NCBI GenBank assembly: GCA_016290135.1
Contig: JAEESW010000003.1
Span: 1 to 64,000, forward strand
Reading direction: 5' to 3'
DNA: 64,000 bases
Source of the DNA: a bacterium
Lineage (GTDB): Bacteria > UBP6 > UBA1177
How positions within the stretch are numbered: position 1 is the stretch's first letter; each line of letters starts with the position of its first letter. Below are positions 44,259 to 51,669 of the stretch, piece by piece. Under the pieces are notes generated by a model. That model was given only the letters and a program-made list of their open reading frames with translations, had not been told where the DNA came from and ran no database searches. A program made the translations under genes and the position numbers.

Positions 44259-45044
44259 TTATTCTTGAATTTTTCTAAGGACGGAGCTTTCTTCTTTAAA
44301 GTTCCATGTGGAGGACAAGTCGCCGTTTTCACTGACTATCGTCATTTTTATGCGTGAAAATCCGTCAAAACTGCTGTTTATCACAGCCGAACCTATGCAG
44401 GTAGAGTGGGTGCCGCCGATGCTTCCGCTGCAGCCGAAATCGATCTTGTTCTCCTTCTCTGTCATCGAAGCGGAATAAGAGCAGAGAAAGTTTTGACCGC
44501 ATGAAAAGATGTCCCATGTCTTGCCGTCGAAAAGCGGAGCGTGCGGCATAAAATAGATGAAATTGCGAAGGGCCGAAGGGTAGTGCGGAACAAAATCTTC
44601 GGGGCAGTATGAAGCCGAAGTGTCGATTCTCTGAGTATAGGTGCCGTCCTTCATCAAAGGCCTGAGAACAGGATCGAAATCGCCTGAGGTCTTTCCATCG
44701 AGAATGAGGATGCCGTTTGAAAAAGTCCTTTTTTCGTGAGCCGTGTAGCTGTTTTCAAAAGATGAGACCTTTCCCGATTTATAGGTTATTTTTCCTGTTT
44801 CTTTGATCTTTTTGACAAGAACGGTCTCAGGTTTGAACTCGAAACTCCTTCCGGCGAAGCTGAAAAAAACGTTTTTCAACTTGTAGGCTGCCTCATCCAG
44901 CCTGCCGGTCCCGCCTTTGAAATCACCTCTGCTGTAGGCTTGATACAGAAAGAAGCCTGCGATGATCCCTAACATCAGACAGAATCTAAAAAATGCCTGG
45001 ATCAGAAGTTTTTTCTTTTTTTCAGGACTCATTTGCCTGCTCAT
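44259..45044 (-). CDS. Membrane-anchored protein, unknown function
   Basis: A 261-residue protein with one transmembrane helix (about 14-34) after a Lys-rich cytoplasmic start. The periplasmic domain is beta-rich, with four Cys in the second half. It resembles DUF3108-type proteins in texture, but I cannot assign it. The start may be 45044 or the ATG at 45032. Both lie inside the dnaB reading frame and neither has a strong ribosome site, so translation is probably coupled to dnaB. Confidence 0.6.
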   Translation of the reverse strand: MSRQMSPEKKKKLLIQAFFRFCLMLGIIAGFFLYQAYSRGDFKGGTGRLDEAAYKLKNVFFSFAGRSFEFKPETVLVKKIKETGKITYKSGKVSSFENSYTAHEKRTFSNGILILDGKTSGDFDPVLRPLMKDGTYTQRIDTSASYCPEDFVPHYPSALRNFIYFMPHAPLFDGKTWDIFSCGQNFLCSYSASMTEKENKIDFGCSGSIGGTHSTCIGSAVINSSFDGFSRIKMTIVSENGDLSSTWNFKEESSVLRKIQE

Positions 45045-46437
45045 AGCTGTCTGCCATAGGATCGAGTTGGATGAATTTCATATATTGCGGGACAAAACGG
45101 AATTTGATCCTTCCGGTAGGTCCGTGCCTGTTCTTCTCGACAAATACCTCTGCCTCGTTGTTTTTATCTTCCTCTTTCACTTTGTAGACATCTTCTCTGT
45201 GGATGAAGAGGACCATGTCTGCGTCCTGTTCGATCGAACCCGAGCCTTTAAGGTCGCTCAGCATCGGTTTTTTTCCGCCGTTTTCTATTTTTCCGCCGCG
45301 GCGGTCTTCGATGTTCCGGTTGAGCTGCGCCATCGCGATGATCGGGATGCCCAGATCTTTCGCCAGCTTTTTGATGTTTTTCGAGTTGTATTCGATCTGA
45401 TGGACCACGTCATCTTTAAAACTGAGGCAGTCCATAAGCTGTATATAGTCGATGAATATGCAGTCGAGCCTGTTCGGAGTCGTCCGGTTCGGGTTAGGAG
45501 TCTTTCTGAGTTCAGCATCGATCTTTTTTGCTTTCGAGCGAAGTTCGGAAATGGTAAGGGAGGTGGATTCATCGATGAATATCGGCAGGTCCGCCGTCTT
45601 GTCAAAGCCGCTCCACAATCTTGCAAGCTCATCCTCTTCGAATTGCGCGTTGAGAAGATGCTTTGAATCTATACTGCACTCGATGCTTATAAATCTGTTC
45701 ATGATCTGCTGTGCCGGCATTTCAAGCGAGAAAAAGAGGACATTGAGACCCTGTTTTGCTATTGAGAGGGCCATGTTTATCGCGAAACCGGTCTTTCCCA
45801 TGCCCGGACGCCCCGCAACTATCACCATGTCGCCCGGTTTGAGACCGCTGCTCATCGTATCGAGGCGTGAATAGCCTGATGAAATGCCGAGAAGAGGGGA
45901 TTTGTCGCTGATTTGCTGCTGGATCCTTTCAAGCAGGGGTGCCATAAGATTTTTCAGCGGTATTACCGAATTTGCGTGTTTCCGGTTGCTGAGGTCGATA
46001 AGTTCAGTTGTGGTCTTGTCAGAAAGTTCTTCGAATTCGACTTCCTGACGGTATGAGGCATCTATTGCTTTCGAGCATATTCCTATCAGCGAGCGGCGGA
46101 GCGATTTTTCAAGGATTATCGAGCAGTACTGCTGGAGGGTCTCTTCGGAATATATCGGTGCGTTTTTCGCCAGATCGAAAACGAAAGAGGTCTCAGGCGG
46201 ATTCGGTATTTTTGATAATTCGTTGATAACGGTCAGTGCATCAGGGGTCTGCTGCGACTCGTAGATCGCTTTGACGGCTCTGAATACAGCGGCATGACGC
46301 TCCTGCGAAAAGTCTTCCGGTGTAAGATCGAAACCTTCGATGTCGCCGAAAAGTTTGCCGTCGTTGAGGAGGCAGCCGAGGATAGCTGCTTCGACCTCAA
46401 CACTTGAAGGCAGCATTCTAAGAGATGTATCTTCCAT
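45022..46437 (-). CDS. dnaB: Replicative DNA helicase
   Basis: The hexameric helicase that unwinds DNA at the replication fork. 471 residues, typical length. The N-terminal collar domain (about 9-110) starts with SSVEVEAAILGCLL. The RecA-like motor (about 175-455) contains Walker A GRPGMGKT, Walker B in DCIFIDYIQLM, and the C-terminal EVFVEKNRHGPTG segment. No intein. It follows rpsF-rpsR-rplI with a 116-base gap that holds its own promoter. Confidence 0.97.
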   Translation of the reverse strand: MEDTSLRMLPSSVEVEAAILGCLLNDGKLFGDIEGFDLTPEDFSQERHAAVFRAVKAIYESQQTPDALTVINELSKIPNPPETSFVFDLAKNAPIYSEETLQQYCSIILEKSLRRSLIGICSKAIDASYRQEVEFEELSDKTTTELIDLSNRKHANSVIPLKNLMAPLLERIQQQISDKSPLLGISSGYSRLDTMSSGLKPGDMVIVAGRPGMGKTGFAINMALSIAKQGLNVLFFSLEMPAQQIMNRFISIECSIDSKHLLNAQFEEDELARLWSGFDKTADLPIFIDESTSLTISELRSKAKKIDAELRKTPNPNRTTPNRLDCIFIDYIQLMDCLSFKDDVVHQIEYNSKNIKKLAKDLGIPIIAMAQLNRNIEDRRGGKIENGGKKPMLSDLKGSGSIEQDADMVLFIHREDVYKVKEEDKNNEAEVFVEKNRHGPTGRIKFRFVPQYMKFIQLDPMADSYEQANES

Positions 46438-46479
46438 GGTGTTTTTTCCTTGAAATCAAGTCAATAAAAATACGCAAAT

Positions 46480-46507
46480 ATTGTAATGTGGAATGTTAAA
46501 ATGTCAA
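46480..46507 (-). promoter_or_regulatory. Candidate promoter for dnaB
   Basis: On the minus strand TTGACA (consensus), 16 bases, TACAAT. The -10 box ends 42 bases before the dnaB ATG. Confidence 0.6.
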
Positions 46508-46553
46508 TTCTTTGACCGGAAATCAGGTATGGGACGGAAAAGATTGAAAAAAA

Positions 46554-47030
46554 TTATTCAGCAGCCTGAACAGGAGCTTCTTCGCTGTCTTCGGAAACTA
46601 CGAAAAGTTTGAAAACGCCGCGGACTTCCCTGAAAAGTCTGACTTCGACTTCATAAACACCGCTCTTTTTGATGTTCGAGTCGATGATGAGGTCTCTGTG
46701 GTCGATCTCAAAGCCTTTTTCTTTAAGCGCGTCGCCGATCTCTCTGCTTGTTACGCTGCCGAAAAGTTTTCCTTCGTCGCCGACTTTCTTGCTGATCTTG
46801 ATCTCGCATGCAGCAAGTCTGGAAGCAAGGTCGTTTGCTTTCGCAAGCTCTGTATTGATCTTCTTTTCGATCATTCTTTTGTTGAACTCAAGCTGCTTTA
46901 CGCTTTTTTCGTTGGCAACGAGAGCAAATCCCTGAGGGATGAGGTAGTTGCGCGCATAGCCGTCTTTTACTTTTACGACTTCGCCCGCTTTGCCGAGTTT
47001 TTCAACATCTTTTGCAAGTATAACGTTCAT
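46554..47030 (-). CDS. rplI: 50S ribosomal protein L9
   Basis: 158 residues. The N-terminal RNA-binding domain (MNVILAKDVEKLGKAGEVVKVKDGYARNYLIPQGFA region, 1-48) is strongly conserved. A long connecting helix and C-terminal domain (about 80-148) follow, with an extra acidic tail. Third gene of the rpsF-rpsR-rplI operon, 9 bases after rpsR. Confidence 0.98.
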   Translation of the reverse strand: MNVILAKDVEKLGKAGEVVKVKDGYARNYLIPQGFALVANEKSVKQLEFNKRMIEKKINTELAKANDLASRLAACEIKISKKVGDEGKLFGSVTSREIGDALKEKGFEIDHRDLIIDSNIKKSGVYEVEVRLFREVRGVFKLFVVSEDSEEAPVQAAE

Positions 47031-47039
47031 TTTGCCCTC

Positions 47040-47264
47040 CTATCTTCCGGTTACGGTGTAGGGAAGGAGCGCGATCGATCTTGCTCTTTTGATCTCTCTC
47101 GAAAGCTCTCTCTGATGTTTTGCGCATACGCCGCTGATCCTTCTCGGGATTATTTTGCCTCTCTCGGTGATGTAGTTGAGAAGAAGGTCAACATTTTTGT
47201 AATCCGGTTCCACTTCGGTGTGAAGGCAGAAACGGCAGACTTTTCTTTTTTTGTATGAAGCCAT
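47040..47264 (-). CDS. rpsR: 30S ribosomal protein S18
   Basis: 74 residues. Conserved [15 protein letters not shown] start, [20 protein letters not shown] core and [20 protein letters not shown]-terminus, all diagnostic of S18. It binds 16S rRNA with S6, encoded 15 bases upstream. It keeps two Cys near the N-terminus in a CxxC arrangement. Confidence 0.98.
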   Translation of the reverse strand: MASYKKRKVCRFCLHTEVEPDYKNVDLLLNYITERGKIIPRRISGVCAKHQRELSREIKRARSIALLPYTVTGR

Positions 47265-47279
47265 GGTCCTCTCCTTAAA

Positions 47280-47765
47280 TTAAAGTGTTACGTCTTCTTC
47301 TTCCTCACCGGCGCTGCTCAGTGATTTCTGAAGCTCTTCATTGTATTTTCTTGCGTCTTCGAAACCGTTTCTTCCGTCTTCATAAGTCTGTTCCGGAGAA
47401 GATTTCTTTTCCTGTTTGTCGAAAAGGGAAGTGATCCCTTTTGCAGATTCGAGCATTTCATCGAGATTTTCGACTTTGTCGACTCTTACCGACATGAACT
47501 TGAGAACGACTTCCCAAATGTTGAAGTTTCTTTCAACTTCTTCGACCATTTTGCCGTTTCCGATGATGTCGAAAAGCAGGTAGTGACCTTTGAGATTCTT
47601 TTTGATCTCGTAAGCAAGTTTTCTTTCGCCCCATGAATGAAGGGAGACGATCTTGCCGCCGAAATCGTTGACGATAGCGTCTACACGCTCAGCGAATTGC
47701 CTGATTGCTTCCGGGCCGCCTTCCGGCTTGAGGATAGCAGTAAGCTCGTAGTGTTTTCTTTCCAT
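47280..47765 (-). CDS. rpsF: 30S ribosomal protein S6
   Basis: 161 residues. The S6 fold covers about 1-100 (KHYELTAILKPEGG, GERKLAYEIKKNLKGHYLLF, NFNIWEVVLKFMSVRVD). A charged C-terminal extension of about 55 residues goes beyond most S6 proteins. AGGAGG precedes the ATG. First gene of the ribosomal-protein operon. The usual neighbour ssb is absent here. Confidence 0.97.
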   Translation of the reverse strand: MERKHYELTAILKPEGGPEAIRQFAERVDAIVNDFGGKIVSLHSWGERKLAYEIKKNLKGHYLLFDIIGNGKMVEEVERNFNIWEVVLKFMSVRVDKVENLDEMLESAKGITSLFDKQEKKSSPEQTYEDGRNGFEDARKYNEELQKSLSSAGEEEEDVTL

Positions 47766-47843
47766 AATTCCTCCTTACGGGTATAAAGTCCAATACATTG
47801 AACAAGGAGACTTTCCACTGTTCAAAAAACAATTAGCGCAGGG

Positions 47844-47871
47844 AATATAGTCAGAAAAGTTCAAAAAGCAA
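47844..47871 (-). promoter_or_regulatory. Candidate promoter for rpsF operon
   Basis: On the minus strand TTGCTT, 16 bases, TATATT. It lies about 78 bases upstream of the rpsF start, leaving a 5' leader that could hold autoregulation by S6/S18. Confidence 0.45.
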
Positions 47872-47905
47872 GATTTTTGCTGCTGCCGGCGAAAAAAGGC
47901 TTCTT

Positions 47906-47933
47906 TTGACAAAGTGTTTTCGACAATTAAAAT
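47906..47933 (+). promoter_or_regulatory. Candidate promoter for the pseudo-receiver/hpt/trmB operon
   Basis: TTGACA (consensus), 16 bases, TAAAAT. It lies 28 bases before the TTG start at 47962. Confidence 0.6.
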
Positions 47934-47961
47934 ATAGCAGATTTTTGTTTTGGGGGTGTGG

Positions 47962-49122
47962 TTGAAAAGGATTTTAGTTGTTGATTCCGATGAACAGGTC
48001 GCTTCGATCCTGAGTATAAAGCTGAAACAAGCCGGTCTTGAGGCGGAAACAGCCGGCAATTCCGCGGATGCCCTTAAAATCATTCCGGATTTCTGCCCCG
48101 ATCTTATTGTTTCGGAGATGATCCTTCCGAAAATGAGCGGCATAGATTTCATGAAAAGGGTGAAGATGAACCCTGAAATGATGCGCATCCCGTTCGTCTT
48201 CCTCTCTTCGTCGCGCGATGTTGAAAACAAGATCCTCGCTCTCGACATGGGGGTGACTGCAGTCTTTGCAAAGCCTCTTTTCATCAACGATTTCCTCAAA
48301 AACATAAAGGAGATCCTTGGCGAATACGGGCAGAAAAGCGTTTCAGACCAGGCGGGAAGCGCTCCGGAAGGCAACGTTTCCGATATTTCGGTGCTCAACC
48401 TTCTGAGCATCCTCTATGAAAACAAGTCCTCGGGCGAGATCGAATTTTCAGCTTCTTCCGATAAAAAGGGGACTGTCTTTTGTGAAGCCGGCTGTGTTGT
48501 CAGGGCAGAGACAGAAGGCGGCGAAAACAAGGACGGGATGGAGGAACTTTTCAATATCCTTTCGTGGTCTGACGGAACTTTTGCCGTGAACTACAAAGAT
48601 GTCGATGCGGAGAGGAACATCTCTCTGCCGCAGGAAGGGATCGTCGGAAAGGCGGCTGAATGGCTGGAAAGATACACCGGCATCCTTAAAAATCTCCCTC
48701 CGTCTGATACGGTCGTCTATCTTGATTTTGCGAAGTTCGTCGAAAATCTGAACAAACTTCCGGATGACACCGACACTGTCATCAGAAATATCGGAGAAAC
48801 AGGCAGCAGGATCTGCGACATAATCGATTCGTGCGGCGGAGACAGGCTGAATACCGTGACTTGTCTGAAATGTCTTTTTGATCTTTCGCTCTTGTCGGTG
48901 GAAAATCCTGATGAAGGAAAACTGTCGGAAAGCAGTGTCGGATCAGTTGAAAATGCTGAAAACAAAGCCGAAGTCGCCATGATGGAGGCCGGTCAGGCGG
49001 AAGAAACTCCGGCCGGAATTCCCGCTAAGGCCGGAAAATCGTGGAAACTGATGCTTTTATTTTTTCTTTTGGCTTTGCTGGCCGCGGCTGCAATGTTCAT
49101 TTACTACAGAGGTTTGATATGA
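47962..49122 (+). CDS. Pseudo-receiver plus PATAN/DUF4388 membrane protein
   Basis: A 386-residue protein starting at TTG (47962), 5 bases after GGGGG. The receiver domain (about 1-120) keeps the first acidic pair (VVDSDE), the Ser of FLSSS and the Lys of AKPL. The phosphoacceptor Asp, however, is Glu (PDLIVSEMILPKMSG). A PATAN/DUF4388 domain (about 130-235; VLNLLSILYENKSSGEIEF, FCEAGCVVRAETE) and a helical region follow, then one C-terminal transmembrane helix (about 360-380). It may be a constitutively 'on' or phosphorylation-independent adaptor. It overlaps hpt by four bases. Confidence 0.8.
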   Translation: MKRILVVDSDEQVASILSIKLKQAGLEAETAGNSADALKIIPDFCPDLIVSEMILPKMSGIDFMKRVKMNPEMMRIPFVFLSSSRDVENKILALDMGVTAVFAKPLFINDFLKNIKEILGEYGQKSVSDQAGSAPEGNVSDISVLNLLSILYENKSSGEIEFSASSDKKGTVFCEAGCVVRAETEGGENKDGMEELFNILSWSDGTFAVNYKDVDAERNISLPQEGIVGKAAEWLERYTGILKNLPPSDTVVYLDFAKFVENLNKLPDDTDTVIRNIGETGSRICDIIDSCGGDRLNTVTCLKCLFDLSLLSVENPDEGKLSESSVGSVENAENKAEVAMMEAGQAEETPAGIPAKAGKSWKLMLLFFLLALLAAAAMFIYYRGLI

Positions 49123-49643
49123 AAACACTTATCAGTGCGGAAGAACTTAAAAAAAGAGTTCAGGAACTCGGGAAACAGATCACTGAGGATTATGAGGGAA
49201 AGGAGTTCACGTTTCTCCTTGTTTTGAAGGGGAGCACGATTTTCGGAGCCGACCTTTTCAGAGAAATAAAGTCAAACCGCGTCGAGCTCGACTGCATCAG
49301 GCTTTCAAGCTACCAAGGGACCAGAAGCACAGGCAGCGTCTCGATGGATCAAGGCGAACTCAAACGCTTCGAAGGCCGGAATCTCCTTATCGTCGAAGAT
49401 ATCGTAGATACCGGAACGACCCTTTCATTTTTCCTCAAAGAACTTGAAAAAGTGAACCCGGAATCGGTGAAGATATGCTCGCTTTTCGAGAAAAAAGAGG
49501 TGAATAAAGGCCGCGTCAGAGTCGATTATCTCGGTTTCGAGATCAGAAACGAGTTTATTGTCGGTTACGGGCTCGATCTTGACCAGAAATACAGGAATCT
49601 TCCCGACATTGAGATCTACGAAGAGAGCGACAAAAATGATTAG
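49119..49643 (+). CDS. hpt: Hypoxanthine phosphoribosyltransferase
   Basis: Salvages hypoxanthine (and often guanine) with PRPP to IMP/GMP in the cytoplasm. 174 residues, normal length. The PRPP-binding loop LIVEDIVDTGTT (90-101) and the flexible-loop region RLSSYQGTRSTG (61-72) are clear, as is the C-terminal base-binding FIVGYGLDLDQKYRNLP. The start overlaps the preceding stop (ATGA) with AGAGG upstream. Confidence 0.95.
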   Translation: MKTLISAEELKKRVQELGKQITEDYEGKEFTFLLVLKGSTIFGADLFREIKSNRVELDCIRLSSYQGTRSTGSVSMDQGELKRFEGRNLLIVEDIVDTGTTLSFFLKELEKVNPESVKICSLFEKKEVNKGRVRVDYLGFEIRNEFIVGYGLDLDQKYRNLPDIEIYEESDKND

Positions 49644-50232
49644 CTCGAACATAGAGATCCCGCTCGAGGAGTTTGCAGACAAAACATTTGATTTTAAAGA
49701 ACTTTTTGGCAAAGAACGCACGGAAGTCGAGATCGGTTTCTGCAGCGGCCATTTCTTAAGCGAATACGCAAATTCAAAGCCGGACACAGGCTTTCTGGGG
49801 ATAGAATACAGCCGGAAATTCTTTCTTCGCGGCGAAAAAAATCTGAAAAGAAGGCTCAACCAGGATAACGTCCGCATCGTCTGCTTCGAAGCGATCGCAG
49901 TGATGCGCGAACTCGTGCCTTTTGCATCTCTTGATGCGATACACATCTACTTTCCTGATCCGTGGCCCAAGAAAAAGCACCACAAGTTCAGGACTGTCCG
50001 CTTTGAAAACCTCATCATGCTGAGGAACCGCCTCAAAAAAGGGGGAAAACTCTTCATCGCGACAGACCATCCCGAATACGCCGAATTCATGGAGAAGGAA
50101 ATCTCTCAGACCGGTGCGTTTTTCAAGCGTCTTCCCTACGGCGGCGACGACAGACCCATAAAAACCAAATGGGAAAAGAAGCAGATCGCAGACTGCTGGG
50201 AGATCCATTACTTTCTGCTTGAAGCGATATAA
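49636..50232 (+). CDS. trmB: tRNA (guanine-N7-)-methyltransferase
   Basis: Makes m7G46 in the tRNA variable loop using SAM. 198 residues. The SAM site is EIGFCSG (33-39; Cys replaces the usual Gly). The signature YFPDPWPKKKHHKFR (105-119) carries the catalytic Asp. The start at 49636 overlaps hpt by 8 bases. It is the last core gene before the accessory island; the repeats begin within 10 bases of its stop. Confidence 0.95.
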   Translation: MISSNIEIPLEEFADKTFDFKELFGKERTEVEIGFCSGHFLSEYANSKPDTGFLGIEYSRKFFLRGEKNLKRRLNQDNVRIVCFEAIAVMRELVPFASLDAIHIYFPDPWPKKKHHKFRTVRFENLIMLRNRLKKGGKLFIATDHPEYAEFMEKEISQTGAFFKRLPYGGDDRPIKTKWEKKQIADCWEIHYFLLEAI

Positions 50233-50240
50233 GGGCAGAT

Positions 50241-50271
50241 CAAATCTTCCGAAAAACTTGCAAAAGTCATA
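50241..50271 (+). repeat. Copy of the left arm of the 74-base island element
   Basis: CAAATCTTCC followed by GAAAAACTTGCAAAAGTCATA. The same run, one base shorter, occurs at 53109-53138 before the second ATPase. A related form occurs at 57325-57346. Here it sits directly ahead of the 23-base tandem repeats. The right arm of the 74-base element is missing. Confidence 0.75.
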
Positions 50272-50279
50272 AAAGCCCC

Positions 50280-50348
50280 GAATTTGTATGGTTGAAAACT
50301 CTGAATTTGTATTGATGAACTTGACAAATTTGTATTGATGAATTATGT
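50280..50348 (+). repeat. Three tandem 23-base repeats upstream of ATPase 1
   Basis: Units start at 50280, 50303 and 50326, exactly 23 bases apart. Core GAATTTGTATTGATGAA (17 bases) plus 6 variable bases. Unit 2 carries the full core. Unit 3 differs at one core base, and unit 1 at two (ATGGTTG). The same unit with the same 23-base period recurs at 55127 and 55150. Constant cores with short spacers suggest a multimeric protein-binding array. Confidence 0.85.
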
Positions 50349-50349
50349 T
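50321..50349 (+). promoter_or_regulatory. Candidate promoter of ATPase 1, overlapped by a repeat
   Basis: TTGACA (consensus) lies in the spacer of repeat unit 2, then 17 bases, then TATGTT. The whole 17-base core of repeat unit 3 fills the region between the -35 and -10 boxes. A protein bound there would block the promoter, so autorepression is a natural inference. Confidence 0.55.
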
Positions 50350-50374
50350 TCTTTAGTCTTTTCCGGAGGTTGTG

Positions 50375-51652
50375 ATGGAAAGAAAAAATTACAAAGAACG
50401 GATCGTTGATGCAAAAGTCGAGGAGTATCTGGGAGCTGCCGGAGCTGTCTGCATTGAAGGGTGCAAATGGTGCGGAAAAACATGGACTTCGGAGCATCAC
50501 AGCAAAAGTGCGGTCTATATCGGTGATCCTGCCGGAAACTATTCGAACAGGATTCTGGCACAGATTTCGCCGCTCACGGTTCTTGAGGGCGAGACGCCGC
50601 GGCTTATTGACGAATGGCAGGAAGTTCCGCCGCTTTGGGATGCCGTGAGAAATGTCGTTGACAAGCGTGCGCTCAAAGGCCAGTTCATTCTTACAGGTTC
50701 CGCGACACCGAACAGGGAAGGAAAAATGCACAGCGGCGCAGGCAGGATAGTACGCCTCAGAATGCGTCCGATGTCTTTGTTTGAATCTGGAGATTCTTCC
50801 GGAAAAATTTCGCTTTTTGACATTTGCAGCGGCAGATTCGCAAACGAACTCACCGGCGAAGTAGATCTTTCCGAAATCATTTATCTTATTCTGCGCGGCG
50901 GCTGGCCCGGCAATATCGGAGCCAAGGTAAATCAGGCTGCGATCATGGCGGAATCATACATCCAGGCAGTTCTTGACGAAGATATCGAAAGGATTGAAAC
51001 TGCAAACCGCGACCGGACAAAAATGAGAAAACTTCTCCGCTCTCTCGCGAGGAACGAAAGCACTGTCGTTTCACTCAGAACTCTGCAGAAAGACATCCTG
51101 GAGAAAGATGATTCTTCGTTGGAAACAGGAACGATTTCGGCATATCTGGAAGTTTTTGAAAAGCTCTTTCTTTTCGACAATACCAAGCCGTTTTCTTCAA
51201 ACATCCGCTCTTCAATCCGTGTGAAACAGCAGGAAAAACGCCATTTTGCAGATCCTTCTCTTGCCTGTTCGCTTCTTCACGCTACTCCTGAAATCTTGCT
51301 TAATGACTTGAATACATTGGGCTTTTTGTTTGAGGCAATGTGCGAAAGGGATCTTAGGATATATGCAGATTCATTCGGCGGAAATCTTTATCACTATCAG
51401 GATTATTCAGGCAAAGAGATCGATGCAGTTATCGAAATGCCTGACAGTTCGTGGAGTGCTGTAGAAATCAAGCTCGGAGCGCACCAGATTGATGAGGCGG
51501 CAAAGAATCTTCTTTCTATAAAAAACAGCTTTCTTGCAGACAAAAGCAGCAAGCCGCCGTCATCGCTGATCGTTGTCTGCGGGATGAGCAACGCCGCGTA
51601 TCTCCGTCCTGACGGGGTTTATGTTGTTCCGATTACGGCTCTGAAAAATTGA
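50375..51652 (+). CDS. AAA_14/DUF4143 ATPase, copy 1
   Basis: A 425-residue protein. The N-terminal P-loop ATPase has Walker A EGCKWCGKT (28-36) and Walker B/DE motif in RLIDEWQEVP (76-85). The central winged-helix-like region and C-terminal DUF4143 domain end with a PD-(D/E)xK-like pattern (KEIDAVIE...AVEIKLG). The start at 50375 follows GGAGG by 5 bases. Family members are frequent, multi-copy and poorly understood. Proposed roles include DNA binding and mobile-element association. Its promoter is covered by the 23-base repeats. It differs markedly from copy 2 (425 versus 444 residues, different Walker A context), so the two are not a recent duplication. Confidence 0.88.
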   Translation: MERKNYKERIVDAKVEEYLGAAGAVCIEGCKWCGKTWTSEHHSKSAVYIGDPAGNYSNRILAQISPLTVLEGETPRLIDEWQEVPPLWDAVRNVVDKRALKGQFILTGSATPNREGKMHSGAGRIVRLRMRPMSLFESGDSSGKISLFDICSGRFANELTGEVDLSEIIYLILRGGWPGNIGAKVNQAAIMAESYIQAVLDEDIERIETANRDRTKMRKLLRSLARNESTVVSLRTLQKDILEKDDSSLETGTISAYLEVFEKLFLFDNTKPFSSNIRSSIRVKQQEKRHFADPSLACSLLHATPEILLNDLNTLGFLFEAMCERDLRIYADSFGGNLYHYQDYSGKEIDAVIEMPDSSWSAVEIKLGAHQIDEAAKNLLSIKNSFLADKSSKPPSSLIVVCGMSNAAYLRPDGVYVVPITALKN

Positions 51653-51669
51653 GGTTTGTGCCGGCTGAT

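Noticed and set aside
50280-50348. CRISPR-like array
   Set aside because: The spacers are only 6 bases, there are just three units and no cas genes are in the window.
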